The position numbers and the translations under genes were made by a program. From the NCBI RefSeq assembly GCF_012911895.1, contig NZ_JAAXCV010000017.1, positions 110,012 through 174,011 on the forward strand: DNA of 64,000 nucleotides. The letters run 5' to 3'. Source of the DNA: Bacillus sp. RO3. GTDB taxonomy: Bacteria; Bacillota; Bacilli; Bacillales; Bacillaceae_B. Positions 53,156-61,400 of this stretch are shown piece by piece; position 1 is the stretch's first letter, and each line of letters opens with the position of its first letter. The notes beneath the pieces were generated by a model. That model did no database searches. It had not been told where the DNA came from and saw nothing but the letters and a program-made list of their open reading frames with translations.

Positions 53156-55786
53156 ATGTCCAAAAAATTAGTATTGATCGACGGCAACAGCATTGCATAC
53201 CGTGCATTTTTTGCCCTGCCCCTATTGAATAACGACAAAGGTGTACATACAAACGCAGTTTATGGTTTTACCACCATGCTTCAGAAGATCTTGGAGGATG
53301 AAAAACCATCTCATATTTTAGTTGCATTCGATGCAGGAAAAACAACGTTCAGACATAAGACATTCAAGGAATACAAGGGGGGCAGACAAAAGACGCCGCC
53401 GGAATTATCTGAGCAGTTCCCCTATATCCGTGAGCTTTTGGATGCTTTCCAAATTAAACGCTATGAAAAAGAAAACTATGAAGCGGATGATATTATCGGG
53501 ACCCTTTCCCTTCAAGCGGAATCTGAAGGGTTTGAAGTAAAGGTATACTCGGGAGATAAGGATTTAACCCAATTAAGCTCAAAGGATACGACGGTGTGTA
53601 TTACGAGAAAAGGAATCACCGATATCGAAGTGTATACACCCGAGCATATCAAGGAAAAGTGGGAAATCACGCCTGACCGCATCATCGACATGAAAGGACT
53701 GATGGGGGACAGTTCTGATAATATCCCGGGAGTGCCGGGAGTCGGAGAGAAAACGGCGATAAAGCTGTTGAAAGAATTTGAATCCCTTGAGAAGCTCCTA
53801 GAATCCATTGATCAAGTGAGCGGGAAAAAATTAAAAGAAAAACTGGAAGATCATAAAGAACAGGCGATCATGAGTAAAGAACTGGCGACGATCCTCAGAG
53901 AAGCTCCAATCGACATAGGGGTGGAAGAGTTAAGCTATGAGGGGATGGATGAAGGAAAACTGAAGGGAGTATACCGTGATCTCGGATTCAACTCCTTGTT
54001 GGAGAAAATGGGTGAGTCTACGGAAGCCGAGACCCAGGAACTCGATGACATCTCCTACGAGATTGTTGAGACGATCACAGAAGATCACCTTTCGAAAGAG
54101 AGTTCCCTGTACATTGAAATACTTGAGGAGAACTATCATCTTGGGGAAGTCATCGGGATGAGCATCCACAATGAAAAGGGGACGATCTTCTTTACCCTGG
54201 AGACTGCCAGGAATTCAGACGCCTTCAAGAAATGGGCTGAAGATGAAAGTGCCGTGAAGTATGTATACAATTCGAAGGAGACCGTCGTTGCATTGAAGAG
54301 ACAAGGCATGGACATAAAAGGGATTGAATTCGATCTGCTGCTGGCGTCTTATATTATCAACCCTTCGGAATCAAGTGAGGATTTCGCTTCCATATCAAAA
54401 GGACACGGTCAACCTGCCATCGAATCGGATGAAGCCGTATACGGGAAAGGTGCCAAGCAAAAAGTTCCTTCTGATGACATTCTTTCAGAGCATGTTGCAC
54501 GAAAAGCATTCATTCTCCATGAATTGAAGGACACATGCATGGAAGAGCTGAAAGAACATGATCTTTATGAATTATTTGCAGAACTGGAACTTCCCCTTGC
54601 CCTCATCTTAGCCGAAATGGAGTTCACTGGAGTGAAGGTGGATGAGGAGCGTCTTCTTTCCATGAAGGAGGAGCTCGCTCACCGTCTGGAAGAACTGGAA
54701 AAGAACATTCATGAACAGGCCGGTGAAAGCTTTAACATTAATTCACCGAAGCAGCTTGGCGTGATTCTGTTTGAAAAACTGGGGTTGCCGGTTGTAAAGA
54801 AAACGAAAACCGGGTATTCCACTTCGGCGGATGTCCTCGAGAAGCTTCAGTCCAAGCATGAAATCATTGATCATATCCTTCACTACCGTCAGTTGGGCAA
54901 ATTGCAGTCCACTTACCTGGAAGGATTATTGAAGGTCATTCATAAAGATTCAGGGAAGATTCATACTCGCTTCAACCAGGCCCTTACCCAAACCGGCCGT
55001 TTAAGTTCAATAGACCCGAATCTGCAGAACATCCCGATCCGCCTTGAAGAAGGCAGAAAGATCCGTCAGGCCTTCATCCCTTCTGAAGAGGGCTGGGTGA
55101 TGTTCGCTGCTGACTACTCTCAGATCGAACTCCGGGTCCTGGCTCATATCGCGAAAGATGATAAACTCGTGGATGCGTTCAGAAATGATCTGGACATTCA
55201 TACGAAAACGGCGATGGACGTCTTTGGAGTGGCGAAAGAAGAGGTCACATCCAATATGAGAAGGCATGCAAAAGCCGTTAATTTCGGTATCGTTTACGGG
55301 ATCAGCGACTACGGATTATCACAGAGCCTGGATATCACGCGGAAAGAAGCAGGAGAATTCATCAAGAAGTATCTTGAAAGCTTCCCTGGTGTAAAAGATT
55401 ACATGGACGATATCGTTCAGGATGCAAAACAGAAGGGATACGTGACGACCTTATTGAATCGTCGCCGTTACCTTCCTGAAATCACGAGCCGTAATTTCAA
55501 TTTGAGAAGCTTTGCTGAACGTACAGCGATGAACACACCGATCCAGGGCAGTGCCGCGGATATTATCAAAAAGGCGATGATCGATATGGCTGCCCGATTG
55601 AAGGAAGAGAACCTGCAATCAAGATTACTATTACAGGTGCATGATGAATTGATCTTTGAAGCGCCTGAAGAGGAAATTGAAACATTGAAGAAGATTGTGC
55701 CAGAAGTGATGGAGAATGCCATGGAGCTTGAAGTTCCATTAAAGGTTGACTACTCGTACGGGCAAACATGGTACGACGCGAAGTAA
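53156..55786 (+). CDS. polA: DNA polymerase I
   Basis: This 876-residue enzyme works in repair and Okazaki-fragment maturation. The 5-prime nuclease domain (about 1-290) is intact, with LIDGNSIAYRAFFALP, the D/E-rich YEADDIIGTLS and GDKDLTQL. The middle domain (about 300-465) keeps the fold but lacks the Asp/Glu set of a proofreading exonuclease, as in other Bacillus PolA. The polymerase domain has DYSQIELRVLAHI, RRHAKAVNFGIVYG (O helix) and LLQVHDELIFEAP. Strong AGGAGG. It heads polA-mutM-ytaF-coaE. Confidence 0.97.
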   Translation: MSKKLVLIDGNSIAYRAFFALPLLNNDKGVHTNAVYGFTTMLQKILEDEKPSHILVAFDAGKTTFRHKTFKEYKGGRQKTPPELSEQFPYIRELLDAFQIKRYEKENYEADDIIGTLSLQAESEGFEVKVYSGDKDLTQLSSKDTTVCITRKGITDIEVYTPEHIKEKWEITPDRIIDMKGLMGDSSDNIPGVPGVGEKTAIKLLKEFESLEKLLESIDQVSGKKLKEKLEDHKEQAIMSKELATILREAPIDIGVEELSYEGMDEGKLKGVYRDLGFNSLLEKMGESTEAETQELDDISYEIVETITEDHLSKESSLYIEILEENYHLGEVIGMSIHNEKGTIFFTLETARNSDAFKKWAEDESAVKYVYNSKETVVALKRQGMDIKGIEFDLLLASYIINPSESSEDFASISKGHGQPAIESDEAVYGKGAKQKVPSDDILSEHVARKAFILHELKDTCMEELKEHDLYELFAELELPLALILAEMEFTGVKVDEERLLSMKEELAHRLEELEKNIHEQAGESFNINSPKQLGVILFEKLGLPVVKKTKTGYSTSADVLEKLQSKHEIIDHILHYRQLGKLQSTYLEGLLKVIHKDSGKIHTRFNQALTQTGRLSSIDPNLQNIPIRLEEGRKIRQAFIPSEEGWVMFAADYSQIELRVLAHIAKDDKLVDAFRNDLDIHTKTAMDVFGVAKEEVTSNMRRHAKAVNFGIVYGISDYGLSQSLDITRKEAGEFIKKYLESFPGVKDYMDDIVQDAKQKGYVTTLLNRRRYLPEITSRNFNLRSFAERTAMNTPIQGSAADIIKKAMIDMAARLKEENLQSRLLLQVHDELIFEAPEEEIETLKKIVPEVMENAMELEVPLKVDYSYGQTWYDAK

Positions 55787-55808
55787 GCCTTGTAAAGGAG
55801 GTGGCATG

Positions 55809-56633
55809 GTGCCTGAATTACCAGAAGTCGAAACGGTCAGAAGAACACTGGAGATGCTTGTTGTAGGGAAGAAAATCAAGGACGTCTCGGTTTTCTGGCC
55901 GAAGATGATAAAGAATCCGGCTGAAACCGATGAATTCGTCCATAGCTTGAGAGGACAGGAAATTCTTGAAATGAGAAGAAGGGGGAAATTCCTGATTTTC
56001 TATCTGAATGATGTCGCCCTCGTGTCTCATTTGCGGATGGAGGGCAAATATAATGTCTCCGATTCTCAAGATCCCATTGAAAAACACACCCACGTCATTT
56101 TTCATTTTACGGATGGCACTGAACTCAGATACCGGGATGTTCGAAAATTCGGGACGATGCACGTGTTCAAGAAAGGGGAGGAGCTTCTCCACCTTCCCCT
56201 CCTTCAGCTGGGACCGGAGCCTTTTCAATCCGGGTTCACTGAAGACTACTTAACGAACGTGCTCAAAAAGACAGAAAGAATTGTGAAGGCCACCCTGTTG
56301 GATCAGACGGTCCTTGTGGGACTTGGGAACATTTATGTGGATGAAGCGTTATTCCGTGCCGGTATCCATCCGGACCGGAAGTCAAAGTCCCTTTCCCGGA
56401 AAGAAATCAAGAGGCTGCACCAAGAAATCATCGACACATTGAAAGAAGCGGTTGAAATGGGGGGGAGCACCATTCGTTCCTACGTCAATTCCCAGGGTCA
56501 AATGGGGATGTTCCAGCAGAAGCTCTACGTATACAGCCGGAAAGAGGAGCCTTGCCGCAACTGCGGCACCCCCATTGAGAAGAAGGTATCCGCAGGGAGA
56601 GGGACGCACTATTGTCCTTCCTGCCAGCGATAG
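55809..56633 (+). CDS. mutM: formamidopyrimidine-DNA glycosylase (Fpg/MutM)
   Basis: This 274-residue bifunctional glycosylase/AP lyase removes 8-oxoguanine. The start must be GTG 55809, not the adjacent ATG 55806: catalysis needs Pro as residue 2, exposed after Met removal, and only GTG gives (M)PELPEVETVRR; GGAGG is seven bases upstream of it. Glu3 is also present, with the conserved Lys in RRRGKFLIF, the VGLGNIYVDEALFRAGIHP helix-two-turn-helix, and a C-terminal Cys4 zinc finger (CRNC and CPSC). It follows polA by 22 bp. Confidence 0.96.
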   Translation: MPELPEVETVRRTLEMLVVGKKIKDVSVFWPKMIKNPAETDEFVHSLRGQEILEMRRRGKFLIFYLNDVALVSHLRMEGKYNVSDSQDPIEKHTHVIFHFTDGTELRYRDVRKFGTMHVFKKGEELLHLPLLQLGPEPFQSGFTEDYLTNVLKKTERIVKATLLDQTVLVGLGNIYVDEALFRAGIHPDRKSKSLSRKEIKRLHQEIIDTLKEAVEMGGSTIRSYVNSQGQMGMFQQKLYVYSRKEEPCRNCGTPIEKKVSAGRGTHYCPSCQR

Positions 56634-56701
56634 AAAGAACATTTAACATCTGATAAGCCCTTGCCATATAGTATTGTAATGATTTTCGGGAGGGCTATGA
56701 G

Positions 56702-57334
56702 ATGAGTGAAACAGTCACCTTATTACTGCTGGCATTTGCTGTGAGTCTTGATAGTTTCAGCACGGGTTTAACCTATGGATTAAGAAAAGTGAGTATCCCT
56801 ATAAAATCAATCAGCATCATTTCCATTTGTTCGGCGAGCTCTTTATTATTGGCCATGCTCCTTGGCCAAACCATCGGGTCCATCATTACACCGGTTTGGG
56901 CCGGAAGAATAGGCGGACTGATTCTCGTACTGATCGGAGCGGCCGTATTATATCAGTTCTTTAGACCGGAAAAGGAAACGGTATTATCCCAAGAAAAGAC
57001 GTTAATTAACTTTGAAATTAAATCCATTGGCTTGGTGGTTCAAATTTTAAGAAGACCGCTTACGGCAGACTTTGACCGCTCGGGTACGATTACAGGGATC
57101 GAAGCATTTATGCTTGGCATCGCCCTGTCATTGGATGCTTTCGGTGCCGGAATCGGCGCAGCGTTATTAAATTTCTCCCCATTGATGCTCACATTGGCCA
57201 TCCTTGTGATGAGCTTTACGTTCCTGTCATCAGGATTGAAAATGGGGGAATTTTTCTCTCATTTACGCTGGATTCACCGTGTATCATTTCTCCCGGGGGT
57301 TCTGTTGATCCTGATAGGGATCCTCAGGTTTTAG
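56702..57334 (+). CDS. ytaF: YtaF, sporulation membrane protein (MntP-like)
   Basis: This 210-residue protein with six predicted helices is in the MntP/YtaF group. It is an internal duplication: AVSLDSFSTGLTYGLRKV (about 14-31) and ALSLDAFGAGIGAALLNF (about 141-158) repeat the membrane Asp motif of Mn2+ exporters. B. subtilis YtaF (212 aa) is annotated as a putative sporulation protein; metal export is plausible but unproven. GGGAGGG precedes the ATG. Confidence 0.92.
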   Translation: MSETVTLLLLAFAVSLDSFSTGLTYGLRKVSIPIKSISIISICSASSLLLAMLLGQTIGSIITPVWAGRIGGLILVLIGAAVLYQFFRPEKETVLSQEKTLINFEIKSIGLVVQILRRPLTADFDRSGTITGIEAFMLGIALSLDAFGAGIGAALLNFSPLMLTLAILVMSFTFLSSGLKMGEFFSHLRWIHRVSFLPGVLLILIGILRF

Positions 57335-57360
57335 CGGCTGACGAGGAAAGGAATACAAAC

Positions 57361-57966
57361 ATGGCAACCATAATAGGATTAACAGGTGGCATTGCAAGCG
57401 GGAAAAGTACAGTATCGGCAATGCTGAATGAAAAAGGATATACGATCATTGACGCAGACCTTGCTGCCCGGATGGTGGTGGAAGTGGATCAACCCGCTTA
57501 TCTTGCGATTGTGGAAGAATTCGGTGAACATATCTTGCATGAGCATGATGCAACCATCAACCGGGAAAAACTCGGTCACATCATCTTTAACTCTGAAGAC
57601 AAACGCAAAAAGCTGAATGGAATCGTTCATCCTGCCGTCAGAAGCATGATGCTTGCTCACAAGGATGAAGCCATATCTGCCGGCAAAAACACGATATTCA
57701 TGGATATCCCCCTTCTATTCGAAAGTGATCTGACGTGGATGGTGGATCGCACATTGCTGGTTTACGTGGACGAAGAAACACAATTATCCCGCTTAATGGA
57801 ACGCAATCACCTTTCCCATGAAGAGGCATCATCCCGGATCGCCTCACAATACCCCTTAAAAGACAAGATCAAACTGTCCGATCACGTCATCGACAACAAT
57901 GGCTCCCTGCACCACACCCAAAAGCAGCTGGAGGCCCTGCTCATGGAATGGGACCTAAAACCATAA
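57361..57966 (+). CDS. coaE: dephospho-CoA kinase
   Basis: This 201-residue enzyme catalyses the last step of CoA synthesis, phosphorylating the ribose 3-prime-hydroxyl of dephospho-CoA. The P-loop GLTGGIASGKSTV is at about 6-18, then DADLAARMVVE, the lid region with HPAVRSMM, and FMDIPLLFES. The C-terminal DHVIDNNGSL matches the family end. It closes the polA operon with an exceptionally long perfect terminator. Confidence 0.96.
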   Translation: MATIIGLTGGIASGKSTVSAMLNEKGYTIIDADLAARMVVEVDQPAYLAIVEEFGEHILHEHDATINREKLGHIIFNSEDKRKKLNGIVHPAVRSMMLAHKDEAISAGKNTIFMDIPLLFESDLTWMVDRTLLVYVDEETQLSRLMERNHLSHEEASSRIASQYPLKDKIKLSDHVIDNNGSLHHTQKQLEALLMEWDLKP

Positions 57967-58014
57967 AACACAAAAAGCCGACAAGTCAAACAACTTGTCG
58001 GCTTTTTGTGTTTT
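57965..58014. terminator. 50-bp bidirectional terminator after coaE
   Basis: Perfect 21-bp arms (AAAACACAAAAAGCCGACAA plus G, and the complement ending TTGTGTTTT) flank an 8-nt loop. The core GCCGACAAG/CTTGTCGGC is followed by TTTTTG. Confidence 0.9.
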
Positions 58015-58201
58015 AAAAAGGGATATTCATTGTGAGAGTCCACAAATCACCCAGCACTTGCTTGTAATCAACATTTTAAAAGAGCAGAGTCTCGAAAAAA
58101 TGTATGAATTCAAAACCCAGAAATATACATTCAATAAGCTAATTTGTCAGAATAATAAAACATTAAAAATCCGCAAAATACTTATTAACTAATTCCCTCA
58201 A

Positions 58202-58245
58202 TATGTTATACTATTTTTAGTAATTAAACATATAAGTATAACATT
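58202..58245. promoter_or_regulatory. two CcpN operators over the gapB promoter
   Basis: TATGTTATACT (58202-58212) matches the CcpN consensus TRTGHYATAYW at all 11 positions and contains the likely -10 TATACT. An inverted second site AGTATAACATT (58235-58245; AATGTTATACT on the minus strand) matches 10 of 11. This fits CcpN repression of gapB during glycolysis, as known in B. subtilis. The preceding 58015-58201 has no gene. Confidence 0.8.
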
Positions 58246-58267
58246 AATATAGAGGGGAGCCGGATTT

Positions 58268-59296
58268 ATGAAGGCGAAAATTGCAATCAATGGTTTTGGA
58301 CGTATTGGAAGAATGGTTTTCAGAAAAGCAATAGTAGAAGAAAACTTAGAGGTTGTAGCCATTAACGCGAGCTACCCGGCTGAAACACTTGCGCATTTAA
58401 TAAAGTATGACACAAATCACGGAACATTCCAGGGTGATGTAGTGGCGGAAGACGATGCACTCATCATAAATGGAAAACGTGTCCTGCTATTAAGCAATCG
58501 TGATCCGAAGGCGCTGCCTTGGAACGAACTGGATATTGATATTGTGATAGAAGCAACAGGGAAATTCAATTCGAAAGACAAGGCCAGCCTTCATTTAGAA
58601 GCAGGAGCGAAAAAAGTCATCCTGACGGCCCCTGGTAAAAACGAAGATGTAACCATTGTGATGGGAGTAAATGAAAGCGCATTAAATATTGAAGAGCACA
58701 GTGTCATTTCAAATGCATCGTGTACGACGAACTGCCTTGCGCCGGTTGCAAAGGTGTTGGATGAGCAATTCGGAATTGAAAACGGTCTCATGACGACGGT
58801 TCATGCTTATACAAATGATCAAAAAAATATCGATAACCCACATAAAGATTTGAGAAGAGCGAGAGCATGCGGGCAGTCCATCATCCCGACGACGACCGGT
58901 GCAGCGAAAGCTTTATCCCTGGTCCTTCCTCAATTGAACGGCAAGCTTCACGGAATGGCATTACGTGTACCGACTCCGAATGTTTCTTTAGTGGACCTGG
59001 TTGTCGATGTGAAGAGGGACGTAACCGTAGAAGAAATCAACGAAGCATTCATCACAGCTTCCCTTGGCTCCCTGAATGGAGTGCTTCAATACACTACCGA
59101 ACCATTGGTTTCCATTGATTTCAATACAAATCCTCACTCAGCCATCATCGACGGTCTGTCAACCATGGTGATGGGGAATCGCAAAGTGAAGGTACTTGCC
59201 TGGTACGATAACGAATGGGGCTATTCTTGCCGCGTCGTAGACCTGGCTAAATTCGTTGCATCCAAAATGAATGCAAAACAAGAAGTCAACGTTTGA
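58268..59296 (+). CDS. gapB: glyceraldehyde-3-phosphate dehydrogenase, gluconeogenic (GapB)
   Basis: This 342-residue enzyme (B. subtilis GapB 340) runs mainly in the gluconeogenic direction with NADP. AINGFGRIGRMVFR is at about 5-18 (Rossmann), the catalytic Cys in SNASCTTNCLAP (about 151-162), and His in MTTVHAYTNDQ. The coenzyme loop around residue 33 reads INASYPAE rather than the IND of NAD-specific GapA, consistent with NADP use. CcpN sites upstream confirm the gluconeogenic assignment. GGGGAG precedes the ATG. Confidence 0.96.
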   Translation: MKAKIAINGFGRIGRMVFRKAIVEENLEVVAINASYPAETLAHLIKYDTNHGTFQGDVVAEDDALIINGKRVLLLSNRDPKALPWNELDIDIVIEATGKFNSKDKASLHLEAGAKKVILTAPGKNEDVTIVMGVNESALNIEEHSVISNASCTTNCLAPVAKVLDEQFGIENGLMTTVHAYTNDQKNIDNPHKDLRRARACGQSIIPTTTGAAKALSLVLPQLNGKLHGMALRVPTPNVSLVDLVVDVKRDVTVEEINEAFITASLGSLNGVLQYTTEPLVSIDFNTNPHSAIIDGLSTMVMGNRKVKVLAWYDNEWGYSCRVVDLAKFVASKMNAKQEVNV

Positions 59297-59328
59297 AAGA
59301 ACCAACAAAAACAATAAGGCTCATTCTT

Positions 59329-59358
59329 AGAACGTACCTTTCCCGGTGCGTTCTTTTT
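59329..59358 (+). terminator. gapB terminator
   Basis: AGAACGTACC/GGTGCGTTCT stem (one G-U or mismatch), 5-nt loop, then TTTTTC. Confidence 0.82.
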
Positions 59359-59436
59359 CTTTTCATGCCCTCATTCCCATCAAATCAAGGAAATTCCCCA
59401 ATGGAATATCCGTATAAAAAAGTTTATAGAAATTTA

Positions 59437-59465
59437 TTGCAAAAGGGTTTTAAACAAAGTATACT
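59437..59465 (+). promoter_or_regulatory. sigma-A promoter of speD
   Basis: TTGCAA (59437-59442), 17-bp spacer, TATACT (59460-59465). The predicted start is about 150 nt before the speD ATG, leaving a long leader. Confidence 0.75.
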
Positions 59466-59502
59466 ATTTTTCGTGAACTTCTTATTAGCAGATGAATACT
59501 GA

Positions 59503-59560
59503 TTTAACTACTTAAAGGGTTAGGACCTCTTCGGACTAACTTTCCCCCGTGGTAGTTAAG
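59503..59560 (+). promoter_or_regulatory. structured leader element in the speD 5-prime UTR
   Basis: TTAACTAC (59504-59511) pairs perfectly with GTAGTTAA (59552-59559) to close a domain. Inside it GTTAG/CTAAC and ACC/GG pairs form a hairpin around TCTTC, flanked by purine- and pyrimidine-rich bulges (AAAGG, TTTCCCCC). A second small stem (TTTGAC/GTCAAA) lies just before the ribosome binding site AAAGGGGG. Unusual for a monocistronic gene; a cis-regulatory RNA is possible, but I cannot match it to a named riboswitch. Confidence 0.5.
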
Positions 59561-59621
59561 ATTTTGCCAAAGGATTCGTTCATTTTGACGAAAAAAATTA
59601 TGTCAAAGGGGGAAATACAAA

Positions 59622-60002
59622 ATGGAAACAATGGGTCGTCATGTAATCTCAGAATTATGGGGTTGCGATTTTGAAAAACTAAACGATGTAGTCGGAATTG
59701 AAAAAACATTTGTAGATGCTGCGCTTAAATCAGGTGCAGAAGTGCGTGAGGTAGCATTCCATAAATTTGCTCCTCAAGGTGTAAGTGGAGTTGTGATCAT
59801 CTCTGAATCACATTTAACTATCCACAGTTTTCCTGAACACGGTTTTGCCAGTATTGATGTATATACTTGCGGTGATTTAGATCCTAACATCGCTGCTGAA
59901 TATATTGCAGACGCTCTTGGCGCCGACACACGTGAAACCATTGAGTTGCCGCGTGGTATGGGTCCGGTACAAGTGAAGAAGTCTCAGGCTCAAGCCCTTT
60001 AA
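59622..60002 (+). CDS. speD: S-adenosylmethionine decarboxylase proenzyme
   Basis: This 126-residue class IB AdoMet decarboxylase (B. subtilis 126) supplies decarboxylated AdoMet for spermidine synthesis. Self-cleavage between Glu62 and Ser63 in [15 protein letters not shown] creates the pyruvoyl cofactor; His68 and Cys83 (VYTCGD) are the processing and catalytic residues. The strong ribosome binding site AAAGGGGG is preceded by a structured leader. Monocistronic with terminator. Confidence 0.97.
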   Translation: METMGRHVISELWGCDFEKLNDVVGIEKTFVDAALKSGAEVREVAFHKFAPQGVSGVVIISESHLTIHSFPEHGFASIDVYTCGDLDPNIAAEYIADALGADTRETIELPRGMGPVQVKKSQAQAL

Positions 60003-60015
60003 TCGAAAATAACCC

Positions 60016-60049
60016 AAAAGAGATGCGCATGACATGCATCTCTTTTTTT
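60016..60049 (+). terminator. speD terminator
   Basis: AAAAGAGATGC/GCATCTCTTTT perfect 11-bp stem, 8-nt loop and T-rich tail. Confidence 0.88.
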
Positions 60050-60063
60050 ATTTCTATAAATAT

Positions 60064-60356
60064 GACTTATGCATGTCGCCCCTGAACAAGCCGCCTCCGC
60101 TTTTGATCGTCCAGCTCCGGCGGCTAGGGGCTCGAGGTCATAAGCTAAATTGCCCCAAAAGGCAAAGGGCGCCTTTAGGGTCAATCCAGCTTATGCATGT
60201 CGCCCCTGAACAAGCCGCCTCCGCTTTTGATCGTCCAGCTCCGGGCGGCCAGGGGCTCGAGGTCATAAGTCTAACCCGCCAAAAAGGCAAAAAGCGCCTT
60301 TCCGGCAGTTTAGCCGTATGCATGTCGCCCCTAACCCAGCCGCCTCCGCTTTTGTG
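60064..60356. repeat. tandem hairpin repeat array, period 124-125 bp
   Basis: Units begin with GCATGTCGCCCCTGAAC (or CTAACC) at 60071, 60195 and 60320. Two are full and the third stops after about 37 bp at CCGCTTTT. Each full unit has CGCCTCCGCTTTTGATCGTC, CAGCTCC, AGGGGCTCGAGGTCATAAG, then a unit-specific hairpin (GCCCC.AAAAGGC and GCGCCTTT cores). In reverse complement it is homologous to the inner part of the 2.2 kb composite repeat. The array lies between speD and the next gene; no coding frame is supported. Confidence 0.8.
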
Positions 60357-60413
60357 TTTTCCAATCTTGTCTGTTTCGTGTAAAATAAGGGTAAATAGAG
60401 GGAGGAACTTACT

Positions 60414-60794
60414 ATGAGCGGAGTACGAACTTTTTTAAAACGTTTTCAATCAGAATGTGAGACATCAGATCAGCACGAGGATAAAGACCTGAAGTCACGT
60501 TATTATAAATCCATGCACCAAGGTGCCTATCATGCAGTATTGGAGTTATTCACTTCTTCTGAGTATGAGGTGATTTCCGAGTCGAAGGACAGAGGGGAGA
60601 TCACGGTTCGGAAAAACGGGACTCCACGCCTGTTTATCGTCGCCACTGTCATTACGGTGCGACCGTTAGAAACGGCCGTCGATTTCAAGATCAGTGCGGA
60701 TAAAGGGAAAGTCTTTGGTACATACACGGTTTTAAAAGCACAGATTAACCATTATTATCAGCAGCTCGACAGCAAATTGACAAAAGTGAAATAA
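60414..60794 (+). CDS. conserved-type cytosolic protein, unknown function
   Basis: This 126-residue soluble protein has GGAGG seven to eight bases before the ATG. It has a helical N-terminus with [19 protein letters not shown] and a beta-rich centre ([36 protein letters not shown]), ending in a helix ([19 protein letters not shown]). No catalytic motif. It sits between speD and nrdR, where Bacillus genomes often carry a small unassigned gene; I do not recognise the family. Confidence 0.75.
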   Translation: MSGVRTFLKRFQSECETSDQHEDKDLKSRYYKSMHQGAYHAVLELFTSSEYEVISESKDRGEITVRKNGTPRLFIVATVITVRPLETAVDFKISADKGKVFGTYTVLKAQINHYYQQLDSKLTKVK

Positions 60795-60876
60795 CGGTAA
60801 ATCCTTTATTAACTTGTGTATAGTACAGGTTTTTTATATGATGAAGGTAATAGTTTGTAATAACGGAGCTGATATT

Positions 60877-61332
60877 ATGAAATGCCCGTCTTGCCAGCAT
60901 AACGGTACACGAGTGGTGGACTCCCGTCCTGCCGATGATGGACGTTCAATCAGAAGGAGAAGGGAATGTGAAGTGTGTAATTTCCGCTTCACGACTTTCG
61001 AGAAGGTTGAAGAGCTTCCTTTAATTGTGGTGAAAAAAGAAGGGGTAAGAGAAGAGTTTAGCCGGGAGAAGATCCTGAGAGGATTGATCAAGGCCTGCGA
61101 GAAGCGGCCGGTACCTCTTGAAAGACTAGAGAAGATTTCGACAGATATCGAAAAGGACCTCAGGAATCAAGGTGCCTCCGAAGTGGAGTCCGTAAAGATC
61201 GGTGAAATGGTCATGGACCGTCTTGCCAAGGTGGATGAAGTGGCATACGTCCGCTTTGCTTCTGTGTATCGACAGTTTAAAGACATTAATGTATTTATAG
61301 ATGAATTGAAAGAGTTAATCAAAAAAGAGTAG
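60877..61332 (+). CDS. nrdR: NrdR, ribonucleotide reductase repressor
   Basis: This 151-residue regulator (B. subtilis 152) has an N-terminal zinc ribbon (C3, C6, C31, C34; MKCPSC and CEVC) and an ATP-cone (about 47-140, [20 protein letters not shown]). It represses nrd genes when dATP is bound. ATG 60877 is selected because GGAG lies nine bases upstream and the zinc ribbon must be N-terminal; earlier in-frame ATGs add a non-homologous leader. It precedes dnaB-dnaI as in B. subtilis (ytcG). Confidence 0.96.
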   Translation: MKCPSCQHNGTRVVDSRPADDGRSIRRRRECEVCNFRFTTFEKVEELPLIVVKKEGVREEFSREKILRGLIKACEKRPVPLERLEKISTDIEKDLRNQGASEVESVKIGEMVMDRLAKVDEVAYVRFASVYRQFKDINVFIDELKELIKKE

Positions 61333-61400
61333 AAGAATGAGCTGAAGATGTAATTCTTTGGCTCTTTTCTCGTTATTTTCTTGAAAGGTAGAATCCAACT

